64,000 bases of DNA from Pseudomonadota bacterium (GTDB lineage: Bacteria; Pseudomonadota; Alphaproteobacteria; Sphingomonadales; Sphingomonadaceae): assembly GCA_023423655.1 (NCBI GenBank), contig JAFAFE010000005.1, forward strand, positions 704,566 to 768,565. The letters run 5' to 3'. Both the position numbers and the translations under genes were made by a program. Positions 1 to 6,566 of the stretch are shown piece after piece (positions within the stretch are counted from its first letter, which is position 1; every line of letters begins with the position of its first letter). The notes under the pieces are model-generated. The model worked only from the letters and a program-made list of their open reading frames with translations. It searched no databases and was not told where the DNA came from.

Positions 1-2
1 AT

Positions 3-1160
3 CCGGAAATCCTTCGCGTTTATGAAAAGCTCGGCATCCCGATTGAAGAGCAAAAGGTGCTGGCGGGCGTCGAAGGCGCGCGCAAGGTCGCGGTTGACGC
101 GGTGTTTGACAGCGTATCGGTCGCCACCACTTTCCGTGAGGAATTGAAGAAGGCGGGGGTTATCTTCCTGTCGATTTCCGAAGCGATCCGCGAATATCCG
201 GACTTGGTCAAAAAATGGCTCGCCAAGGTTGTCCCCATCCATGACAATTATTTTGCGGCATTGAACAGCGCGGTCTTTTCGGACGGCACCTTCGTTTATA
301 TCCCCGAAGGCGTGCGCTGCCCGATGGAGCTTTCCACCTATTTCCGTATCAATGCGGAAAATACCGGCCAGTTCGAACGCACGCTCATCATCGCCGATAA
401 GGGCAGCTATGTGAGCTATCTGGAAGGCTGCACTGCGCCGATGCGCGATGAAAACCAGCTTCATGCCGCGGTGGTCGAACTGATCGCGCTTGATGATGCC
501 GAAATTAAATATTCGACCGTGCAAAACTGGTATCCCGGCAATGCCGAAGGGCTGGGCGGCATCTATAATTTCGTCACCAAGCGCGGGCTGTGTCAGGGCA
601 AAAACAGCAAGATTAGCTGGACGCAGGTCGAAACCGGCAGCGCGATTACGTGGAAATATCCGTCCTGCGTGCTGAACGGCGAAAATAGCGTCGGCGAATT
701 TTATTCGGTCGCGGTGACGAATAATTACCAGCAAGCCGACACCGGCACCAAGATGATCCACAATGGCAAAGGCTCACGCTCGACCATCGTGTCCAAAGGC
801 ATCAGTGCGGGTAAGTCGAACAACACCTATCGCGGATTGGTGCGCGTCGCCCCGAACGCGGAAGGCGTGCGTAACTTTACGCAATGCGACAGCTTATTGT
901 TGGGCTCGGACTGCGGCGCGCATACGGTCCCTTACATCGAAGTGCGCAATCCTTCGGCGCAAATCGAACATGAAGCAACGACGAGCAAAATCTCCGACGA
1001 CCAGATGTTCTACGCGATGCAGCGCGGATTGGGGCAGGAAGAGGCGGTCGCGTTGATTGTCAACGGCTTTGCCAAGGAAGTGCTGCAACAATTGCCGATG
1101 GAATTTGCGGTAGAAGCGCAGAAATTGCTGGGAATTTCGTTAGAGGGAAGCGTGGGGTGA
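3..1160 (+). CDS. sufB: SufB, Fe-S cluster scaffold subunit (5' end outside window)
   Basis: SufB is the scaffold subunit of the cytosolic SufBC2D complex, on which Fe-S clusters are assembled from SufS-derived sulfur. About 385 C-terminal residues are visible. The frame is open from base 3, so the start lies upstream, and the family is normally about 480 residues. The SufB core is clear: the beta-helix segment ending in NFTQCDSLLLGSDCGAHTVP, which holds the conserved Cys, then the EHEATTSKIS segment with the conserved His, and the LGQEEAVALIVNGFAKEV helix. It is the first visible gene of a plus-strand suf operon. Its TGA overlaps the ATG of the next gene by one base, so the two are probably translationally coupled. 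A regulator such as IscR/SufR would lie upstream, out of view. Confidence 0.97.
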   Translation, partial: PEILRVYEKLGIPIEEQKVLAGVEGARKVAVDAVFDSVSVATTFREELKKAGVIFLSISEAIREYPDLVKKWLAKVVPIHDNYFAALNSAVFSDGTFVYIPEGVRCPMELSTYFRINAENTGQFERTLIIADKGSYVSYLEGCTAPMRDENQLHAAVVELIALDDAEIKYSTVQNWYPGNAEGLGGIYNFVTKRGLCQGKNSKISWTQVETGSAITWKYPSCVLNGENSVGEFYSVAVTNNYQQADTGTKMIHNGKGSRSTIVSKGISAGKSNNTYRGLVRVAPNAEGVRNFTQCDSLLLGSDCGAHTVPYIEVRNPSAQIEHEATTSKISDDQMFYAMQRGLGQEEAVALIVNGFAKEVLQQLPMEFAVEAQKLLGISLEGSVG

Positions 1161-1627
1161 TGGCACTCCACGACAAAGGTTGGCGCCCTGAAGCCCCTCC
1201 CCTTCAGGGGAGGGGTTTGGGGTGGGGCCTGTCCGATACACAAATAGACTGGCTTCACGCGCGCGCGCGTGAAATGCGACGCAATCCCACCGAACCGGAG
1301 AAACGGCTCTGGAGGCATTTGTCCGCTAGCCAAATTGACGGCATGAAGTTCCGGCGACAGGAGGTTGTCGGCCCTTATATTGCCGATTTTATGTGTCCGA
1401 TGCGCGCGTTGATTGTTGAAGTGGACGGCGACACCCATGTCGATGGCGGCGATCACGAGCGCGATGATGCACTGGCAGCCTTAGGGTTTCGCGTGCTGCG
1501 TGTGACAAATGCGGATGTGATGCATAATGTTGAAGGCGTAATTGAGGCTATTCGCAATGCAGCTCATGGGCGTGTGTCTCGACACATGCCCCACCCCAAC
1601 CCCTCCCCTGAAGGGGAGGGGCTTTAA
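1160..1627 (+). CDS. DUF559 endonuclease-like protein inside the suf operon
   Basis: The core (roughly residues 25-135) is a DUF559 domain, a small family related to Vsr-type and restriction-like nucleases. It shows NPTEPEKRLWRHLS, then FRRQEVVGPYIADFMC, then the acidic strand LIVEVDGDTH and LGFRVLRVTNADVM. ATG 1160 overlaps the sufB stop by one base; a GTG directly before it is an alternative. Both ends of the reading frame are repeat DNA. Residues about 12-25 (PPLQGRGLGWGLS) and the C-terminal PHPNPSPEGEGL are translations of GC-rich palindromes lying in opposite orientation at 1194-1229 and 1584-1621. DUF559 genes often sit behind sufB in sphingomonads, but a role in Fe-S assembly is unproven. 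It may be a repeat-associated cassette. Substrate unknown. Confidence 0.85.
   Translation: MALHDKGWRPEAPPLQGRGLGWGLSDTQIDWLHARAREMRRNPTEPEKRLWRHLSASQIDGMKFRRQEVVGPYIADFMCPMRALIVEVDGDTHVDGGDHERDDALAALGFRVLRVTNADVMHNVEGVIEAIRNAAHGRVSRHMPHPNPSPEGEGL
1194..1621. repeat. Inverted pair of family-C GC palindromes framing the DUF559 gene
   Basis: A perfect 22-bp palindrome at 1194-1215 is followed by TTTGGGGTGGGGCCTGTC. A second 22-bp palindrome at 1600-1621 is preceded by ATGCCCCACCCCAACC, which is the same flank in reverse orientation. The two ends together form terminal inverted repeats of about 38 bp around the DUF559 core. The same palindrome plus GGGGTGGGG flank recurs at 5991, 46285 and, decayed, at 23452, where it holds no gene. 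Confidence 0.85.
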
Positions 1628-1630
1628 CCG

Positions 1631-2131
1631 TTGAAACCACAAATAACCCAAACCAAAAATAACAGGACCAAAACCTTGTACGACGAAGATGATATTCAGG
1701 ACGCCCTCGCGGATTTCGCGGAAGATGTCAGCAATGGCCAGGCATGGAGTGCGGCGATCCGCATTTTGAGCGAAGATTATGAAATCGAAGCTGATTTGCT
1801 GGAACGGCGCGCGCGCGGGGATTTTGGCGATTTGAACGACTATCAGGCCGAATGTCGCGCCACGCTCGACAGGAGCGACAAGGCGTTTGCGGACAAGCTC
1901 GACAGCGACAAGGCGTTCTTCAAACAGAAAGAGCCGAACTTGAACCGCATGGGGCCGATCGAAGAATTTGTCGCAGGCGTCCTCGACAAAGGCCCGCCCG
2001 CCCCCGGCACCGACTGGTGGCCCTATATGCCGATCAAGCGCCACATCGACACCCTCTTCCCCGCCCCCGGCGACGTGCGTGACATGGCCTTTTGGACCGC
2101 ACGGAAGCTGATGCGCGCGCGGGGGGTGTAA
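1631..2131 (+). CDS. Uncharacterised acidic protein between DUF559 and sufC
   Basis: I do not recognise this family. It is soluble with no signal peptide or membrane segment. It has an acidic helical first half (YDEDDIQDALADFAEDVSNG, then ILSEDYEIEADLLERRARGDFGDL) and a Trp/Pro-rich second half with TDWWPYMPIKRHIDTLF and a final FWTARKLM helix. The start is uncertain. TTG 1631 follows the GGGGAGGGG arm of a repeat, while TTG 1676 has a better placed AGGA at 1664-1667 and would begin the protein at LYDEDDIQ; there is no early ATG. It ends nine bases before sufC and is read with the operon, so it may be an accessory factor or simply a passenger gene. No function can be assigned. Confidence 0.8.
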   Translation: MKPQITQTKNNRTKTLYDEDDIQDALADFAEDVSNGQAWSAAIRILSEDYEIEADLLERRARGDFGDLNDYQAECRATLDRSDKAFADKLDSDKAFFKQKEPNLNRMGPIEEFVAGVLDKGPPAPGTDWWPYMPIKRHIDTLFPAPGDVRDMAFWTARKLMRARGV

Positions 2132-2140
2132 GGAAATACC

Positions 2141-2884
2141 ATGCTGAAAATTGAAAATCTCCACGCCACGGTTGCGGATAAGCCGATCCTTAAAGGTCTG
2201 TCGCTCACCATCAATGCCGGTGAGGTCCATGCGATTATGGGGCCGAACGGGGCGGGCAAATCGACGCTTGGCTATGTGCTGGCGGGCCGGCCCGGTTATG
2301 AAGTGACCGACGGGTCGGTGGTGTTTGACGGGATAGACCTTCTCGACCTTGAACCGCATGAGCGGGCGGCGGCGGGGCTGTTTTTGGGCTTTCAATATCC
2401 GGTCGAAATTCCCGGCGTATCCAACGTCCAATTCTTGCGCGAAAGTTTGAACGCGCAGCGTAAGGAACGCGGCGAAGACCCGCTTTCGGGCGGCGATTTC
2501 CTCAAACTTGCGCGCGCGCAAGCCGACGCGATGGGGATGAACATGGATATGTTGAAGCGCCCTGTTAATGTCGGCTTTTCGGGCGGCGAAAAGAAGCGCA
2601 ACGAGATGGTGCAAATGGGCATCATCGACCCGCGTCTTGCGATCCTTGACGAAACCGATAGCGGCCTCGACATTGATGCGCTGCGCGTCGTGGGCGACGG
2701 CATCAACCGCATCATGCGCGCGCCCGACAAGGGCGTGTTGCTCATCACCCACTATCAGCGCCTGCTCGATTATGTGCAGCCCGATTTCGTCCATGTGCTG
2801 GCCGATGGCCGCATCGTCAAAACTGGCGGCGCGGAGCTGGCGCTGGAGTTGGAACGCGAAGGCTATGCGGAGATTTTGGGGTGA
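2141..2884 (+). CDS. sufC: SufC, ABC ATPase of the SufBC2D complex
   Basis: Cytosolic ABC-type ATPase that drives conformational change of the SufB-SufD scaffold during cluster assembly; it is not a transporter. 247 residues, the normal length. Walker A GPNGAGKST is at residues 34-42, the Q-loop region is FLGFQYPVEIPG, the SufC-type signature is FSGGEKKRNEM, Walker B is LAILDETDSGLD and the H-loop is LLITHYQR. The insertion around NVQFLRESLNAQRKERGEDPLSG is typical of SufC. It follows the uncharacterised gene by nine bases. About 160 bp of palindromic repeat lie between it and sufD. Confidence 0.98.
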   Translation: MLKIENLHATVADKPILKGLSLTINAGEVHAIMGPNGAGKSTLGYVLAGRPGYEVTDGSVVFDGIDLLDLEPHERAAAGLFLGFQYPVEIPGVSNVQFLRESLNAQRKERGEDPLSGGDFLKLARAQADAMGMNMDMLKRPVNVGFSGGEKKRNEMVQMGIIDPRLAILDETDSGLDIDALRVVGDGINRIMRAPDKGVLLITHYQRLLDYVQPDFVHVLADGRIVKTGGAELALELEREGYAEILG

Positions 2885-2915
2885 TGGCGCGCACCATAAT
2901 CCCTTCTCGCAAAAT

Positions 2916-3036
2916 CCTCCCCCTAAGGGGGAGGTGGATCGGGCGGAGCCCGAGACGGAGGGGTCTCACGCTATCGACAGGGCAACACCCCTCCGTCAGC
3001 CGCTTGCGCGCCTGCCACCTCCCCTTGCAGGGGAGG
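2916..3036. repeat. Family-A composite palindromic element between sufC and sufD
   Basis: The element of about 121 bp starts with a 19-bp palindrome (CCTCCCCCTAAGGGGGAGG, 2916-2934) and ends with a second one (CCTCCCCTTGCAGGGGAGG, 3018-3036). Between them are GGAGGGGTCTCACGCTATCG, a CACCCCTCCGTC segment and smaller stems. A closely similar element with the same order of blocks lies at 12464-12588, and a rearranged relative at 49354-49490. The right arm supplies the GGGGAGGAG just before the sufD start. Confidence 0.85.
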
Positions 3037-3044
3037 AGTATGCT

Positions 3045-3788
3045 ATGACCACCCTCACCCTCCCCACAAAACGCGACGAGGCATGGCGTTATTCCGACCT
3101 CGCGGCGCTGGAAAGCGTGTGGCCGGTGGCTGCGCCCGAAACGCTCACCGTAGCGGCAGGCGATGCGCAGAGCCTGTCCTTCGTGCAGGACGCGGCCGAT
3201 GACGCGGTGGTCGTGCGCGATTATCAGATCGTGCTGCAAGCGGGCGCGCGAATGGATGTGCATTTGCTCAATATTGGCGGCAAGCTTGGGCGTGTGACGT
3301 TCGATGTGACGCTCCATAAGGGGGCGCATTTCGAACTGGCGGCGGCGCAGATTGGTGCGGGCCAGCAAACGCTCGAAATCATCACCACCTTGAACCATGT
3401 CGAACCCGAAGCGACGAGCAATCAGGTGGTGCGATCGGTGCTGGGCGGGCAGGCGGTGGGCAATATGCTCGGCAAAGTCCATGTCGCGCGCGATGCGCAA
3501 CTGACCGATGCGAGCCAGTCGGTCAAAGCCATGCTGCTCGACCGCACCGCGACCGCGAACAGCAAGCCCGAGCTTGAAATCTACGCCGATGATGTGAAGT
3601 GCGCGCATGGGGCGACCGTGGGCGAGCTTGACAAGGCCGCGCTGTTTTATTGCGCCGCACGCGGACTGCCCCCGCATATCGCGCAGACTTTGCTGCTCCA
3701 TGCGTTCGTCGCCGAAGTGTTTGAAGGGGTCGATGGCGGCGACGCGATGCTGGAAGCGGCGCTCGCGAAATTGGAGGCTTTGGGGTGA
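3045..3788 (+). CDS. sufD: SufD, Fe-S scaffold subunit (short form)
   Basis: SufD pairs with SufB and SufC in the SufBC2D scaffold and is linked to iron entry. The protein is 247 residues, much shorter than enterobacterial SufD (about 420); short versions are usual in sphingomonads. The C-terminal half is diagnostic: SQSVKAMLLDRTATANSKPE, then YADDVKCAHGATVGELDKAALFYCAARG, containing the conserved Cys-x-His, then LLLHAFVAEVFE. ATG 3045 is chosen because MTTLTLPTKRDEAWRYSDL is the typical N-terminus and because GGAGGAG at 3032-3038 is at the right distance. That ribosome binding site is the right arm of the preceding palindromic element. Reading frame upstream of 3045 is repeat and overlap with sufC, not SufD. 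Confidence 0.95.
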   Translation: MTTLTLPTKRDEAWRYSDLAALESVWPVAAPETLTVAAGDAQSLSFVQDAADDAVVVRDYQIVLQAGARMDVHLLNIGGKLGRVTFDVTLHKGAHFELAAAQIGAGQQTLEIITTLNHVEPEATSNQVVRSVLGGQAVGNMLGKVHVARDAQLTDASQSVKAMLLDRTATANSKPELEIYADDVKCAHGATVGELDKAALFYCAARGLPPHIAQTLLLHAFVAEVFEGVDGGDAMLEAALAKLEALG

Positions 3789-3808
3789 GTATCACACGCA
3801 GCCTAAAC

Positions 3809-3996
3809 CCTTCTCCCTTGATGGGAGAAGGATATGGAGCCTTAGCGAACGATAGTGAGCTTAGGCGCAGTTGGATGAGGGTGGTGCGAGCCGGAGGCTC
3901 GCGCGGTCGTGCCGACCGCTTACCCCTCACCCAGCTCCATCTAACTTCGCTACGCTCAGTAAGATTACGCAACCCTCTCCCACAAGGGGAGAGGGG
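3809..3996. repeat. Family-B palindromic element between sufD and sufS
   Basis: Begins with a palindrome of type CCTTCTCCC-TTGAT-GGGAGAAGG (3809-3831) and ends with CCCTCTCCC-ACAA-GGGGAGAGGG (3973-3995). Internal blocks GGATGAGGGTG, GGTCGTGCCGACCGCTTACC and CCCTCACCCAG are shared with the second copy at 5721-5978. It can fold over its whole length and contains no ORF of its own. Confidence 0.85.
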
Positions 3997-4037
3997 GGAC
4001 TTACTTCATATGCTATCTTTGGCGGGAGGGGCATAAG

Positions 4038-5219
4038 ATGAACCGCGCTGATTTCCCGTCGCTTGCCGATGGCTGGCATTATCTTGATACGGCCGCGACG
4101 GCGCTCAAACCCCAAGTGGTGATTGACGCTGAACTGGCGGCGCTGGGCGTCGATTATGCCACGGTGCATCGCGGGGTGTATGCCAAGTCCGCCAATATGA
4201 CGCTCGCCTATGAAGCCGCGCGCGAAACGGTGGCACGCTTTATTAATGCGCAGAGCAATGAGATTGTGTTCGTGCGCGGGGCGACCGAGGGCATTAATCT
4301 GGTCGCGCATAGCTGGGGCAATGCGACGCTCAAAGCGGGCGACCGCATCCTGCTTTCGACGCTCGAGCATCATAGCAATATCGTCCCCTGGCAATTGCTT
4401 GCCGAGCGCACCGGTGCGGCGATTGATGTATGTCCGCTCACGCAAGACGGCCGTATCGACCTCGACGCCGCCGAAGCGCTGCTCACGCCCGCGCATAAAC
4501 TCGTCGCCTTTGCTCATGTGTCCAATGTGCTGGGGAGCGTCCTCGACGTGCCGCGCGCGGTTGCATTGGCGCATAAGGTGGGCGCGAAAATCCTGATTGA
4601 CGGTTGTCAGGCCGTGCCGCGTTTGCCCGTCGATGTGGCGGCGCTTGATGCGGATTTTTACGTCTTTTCCGGCCATAAACTTTACGGCCCGACCGGTATC
4701 GGTGTGCTGTGGGCGAAGGCCGGGATATTGGACGCGATGCCGCCTTGGCATGGGGGCGGGGCGATGATCGACAAAGTGACGTTCGAACGCACGACCTATG
4801 CCCCGCCACCCGCGCGCTTTGAAGCAGGCACGCCGCATATTACCGGTGCGATCGCGCTCGCCGCCGCCATCCGCTATGTCGAGGGCATCGGCGTTGCAGC
4901 AATCCACGCGCATGAGGCGAAGCTGGTCACCGCGACCCGCGAAGGGTTGCGCGCGATCAACAGCATCCGCCTGTTCGGCCCCGAAGATAGCGCGGGAATC
5001 GTTTCCTTTGCGATGCAAGGGGTGCATCCGCACGACATCGGCACCATATTGGATGAAGAAGGCGTCGCGATCCGCGCTGGCCACCATTGCGCGCAGCCGC
5101 TGATGGACCATCTCGGGGTTCCGGCAACCGCGCGCGCAAGTTTCGGCCTTTATTCCGATGAAGGCGATGTGGATGCGCTGCTTAAAGGGCTTAACCGCGT
5201 CACGCGGATTTTCGGGTGA
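4038..5219 (+). CDS. sufS: SufS cysteine desulfurase
   Basis: PLP-dependent group II cysteine desulfurase, releasing sulfur from cysteine as a persulfide for the SufBCD scaffold. 393 residues, close to the usual 400-410. The PLP-binding His/Asp region reads LSTLEHHSNIVPWQ and ILIDGCQAVP, the Schiff-base lysine is in FSGHKLYGPTGIGVLW, and the catalytic Cys is in IRAGHHCAQPLMDHL near residue 350. ATG 4038 lies 12 bases after GGGAGGGG. No SufE or SufU gene is visible, so the sulfur acceptor is either encoded elsewhere or not needed. The stop is six bases before the next gene. Confidence 0.97.
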   Translation: MNRADFPSLADGWHYLDTAATALKPQVVIDAELAALGVDYATVHRGVYAKSANMTLAYEAARETVARFINAQSNEIVFVRGATEGINLVAHSWGNATLKAGDRILLSTLEHHSNIVPWQLLAERTGAAIDVCPLTQDGRIDLDAAEALLTPAHKLVAFAHVSNVLGSVLDVPRAVALAHKVGAKILIDGCQAVPRLPVDVAALDADFYVFSGHKLYGPTGIGVLWAKAGILDAMPPWHGGGAMIDKVTFERTTYAPPPARFEAGTPHITGAIALAAAIRYVEGIGVAAIHAHEAKLVTATREGLRAINSIRLFGPEDSAGIVSFAMQGVHPHDIGTILDEEGVAIRAGHHCAQPLMDHLGVPATARASFGLYSDEGDVDALLKGLNRVTRIFG

Positions 5220-5225
5220 AAATAG

Positions 5226-5714
5226 ATGAACGAAGAACGCAAAATCGAATTTGAAGAAGTCACCGAAGTGGCCGCCCCGCCCAAGGCGCGCGTCATGGCC
5301 CCGTCGCCCTTTGAAGCGGAAAGCCTGACCGACAAGGTCGAGCGCAAGCGCGACTATCTCGACGGCTTTCTCGCGCAAAAACCGGCAGAACCCGACGCGA
5401 GCGGGCCGGGCGGCAATGTGCAGGAAGCGATTATCGAGGAATTGAAAACCATCTTCGATCCCGAAATTCCGGTGAATATTTATGATCTTGGCCTTATCTA
5501 TAATGTCGAGGTGACGGACGATGGCCATGCGGTTGTCACCATGACCTTGACGACGCCCCACTGTCCGGTCGCGGAATCGATGCCGGGCGAAGTGGAACTG
5601 CGCGTCGGCTCCGTGCCCGGGGTCGGTTTTGCCGAGGTGAACCTGGTATGGGATCCGCCGTGGGATGCGTCCAAGATGAGCGACGAGGCGAGGCTGGAAC
5701 TGGGGATGTTGTGA
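5226..5714 (+). CDS. SufT-like DUF59/MIP18-family protein
   Basis: 162 residues. The C-terminal hundred form a DUF59 (MIP18) domain: FDPEIPVNIYDLGLIYNVEV, then TMTLTTPHCPVAESMPGEVE with its conserved Cys, then VNLVWDPPWDASKMSDEARLELGML. This family assists Fe-S cluster maturation and is routinely placed in suf operons (SufT or PaaD-like). The N-terminal 60 residues are charged and variable. It follows sufS with a six-base gap, so the two are cotranscribed. Which client proteins it serves cannot be read from sequence. Confidence 0.92.
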   Translation: MNEERKIEFEEVTEVAAPPKARVMAPSPFEAESLTDKVERKRDYLDGFLAQKPAEPDASGPGGNVQEAIIEELKTIFDPEIPVNIYDLGLIYNVEVTDDGHAVVTMTLTTPHCPVAESMPGEVELRVGSVPGVGFAEVNLVWDPPWDASKMSDEARLELGML

Positions 5715-5720
5715 GGTAAA

Positions 5721-5978
5721 CCTTCTCCCTTGATGGGAGAAGGATAGGGAGGCTTGGCGCGGTAGCGCTTAGCCGAACTTGGATGAGGGTGAAGCGAGGC
5801 AAAGCCTCGCACGGTCGTGCCGACCGCTTACCCCTCACCCAGCGCGGACATAGGCAGCAAGCTGCCAAGTCCTTGCAACCCGTGATGGGGTTTTGGGTAA
5901 ACCATGCCCCGCACGGTTTAGAAAATGCCTGGGGCATTTTCGACCCTAAACCCCATCACGCCCACAAGGGGAGAGGGG
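5721..5978. repeat. Family-B palindromic element, longer copy, after sufT-like gene
   Basis: Same ends and internal blocks as the copy at 3809-3996. It differs by an extra palindromic insert at roughly 5880-5960, where CCCGTGATGGGGTTTTGGG pairs with CCTAAACCCCATCACG and the inner halves also pair. This looks like one repeat nested in another. No ORF. Confidence 0.8.
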
Positions 5979-5990
5979 AACCCATATAAG

Positions 5991-6125
5991 CCCCTCCCCT
6001 TCAGGGGAGGGGTTGGGGGTGGGGGATGTCAGTCTGGCGCTGCGCTGTGCCGATAGACCCCACCCCGCTGCGACTAGCCAGCAAGCTGGCAAGTCTCACT
6101 GCCCCTCCCCTGAAGGAGGAGGGGC
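5991..6125. repeat. Family-C palindromic element upstream of the sufA-like gene
   Basis: Starts with CCCCTCCCC-TTCA-GGGGAGGGG followed by TTGGGGGTGGGGGATGTC, and ends with GATAGACCCCACCCCGC and a decayed CCCCTCCCCTGAAGGAGGAGG arm. The ends are the same as those around the DUF559 gene at 1194-1621, but the interior here is about 60 bp of noncoding DNA. Confidence 0.8.
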
Positions 6126-6138
6126 TTTTGAAACTGGA

Positions 6139-6519
6139 ATGACCAATATGACGACCACGACCGAAACCACCACCGCCCGCAAACCGCGCCCTGCCGCGAT
6201 TTTGCTGACGCCTGCGGCCGAAGCGCGGATTGCCGCGCTCATGGACCGCGCGCCGGAAGGAGCGATTGGCGTCAAACTCTCCACCCCGCGCCGCGGTTGT
6301 TCGGGGCTTGCCTATTCGGTCGATTATGTCAGCGAAGAAGTCGCGATGGACGAAAAGATCGAAACGCCGGGCGGCACATTTTATGTCGATGGCGGATCGG
6401 TCTTGTATCTGATCGGCTCCACCATGGACTGGGTCGAAGATGATTTCGCCGCAGGCTTTGTGTTCAACAATCCCAACGCCACCGGCAGTTGCGGCTGCGG
6501 CGAAAGCTTCACGGTTTAA
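6139..6519 (+). CDS. SufA/ErpA-type A-type Fe-S carrier
   Basis: A-type carrier that receives clusters from SufBCD and passes them to apoproteins. About 126 residues from ATG 6139; a second ATG at 6148 is equally possible. The three conserved cysteines are present: STPRRGCSGLAYSVDY and the C-terminal GSCGCGESFTV. The Thr-rich N-terminus (MTTTTETTTARKPRP) precedes the core ILLTPAAEARIAALM. It closes the suf operon, about 420 bp after the sufT-like gene with two palindromic elements in between, so its expression may be partly separate. SufA and ErpA cannot be distinguished here; suf context favours SufA. Confidence 0.93.
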   Translation: MTNMTTTTETTTARKPRPAAILLTPAAEARIAALMDRAPEGAIGVKLSTPRRGCSGLAYSVDYVSEEVAMDEKIETPGGTFYVDGGSVLYLIGSTMDWVEDDFAAGFVFNNPNATGSCGCGESFTV

Positions 6520-6530
6520 GCTGCTCCGTT

Positions 6531-6566
6531 GTCGGACAGGCTTTAAAAGTCGGACAGGCTCTAAAA
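6531..6566. repeat. 18-bp tandem duplication at the 3' end of the autotransporter gene
   Basis: Two 18-bp units, GTCGGACAGGCTTTAAAA (6531-6548) and GTCGGACAGGCTCTAAAA (6549-6566), lie head to tail. The second covers the stop codon and last Phe codon of the minus-strand autotransporter gene. They differ at one base. Confidence 0.9.

Noticed and set aside
1481..2794. Open frame of 437 codons on the minus strand across the unknown gene and sufC
   Set aside because: Antisense shadow of sufC, which has complete ABC motifs; composition is that of a reverse frame.
3927..5561. Open frame of 544 codons on the minus strand across sufS
   Set aside because: It is antisense to sufS and the sufT-like gene, rich in Arg/His/Gly as expected for the complement of GC-rich coding DNA, and has no recognisable motif.
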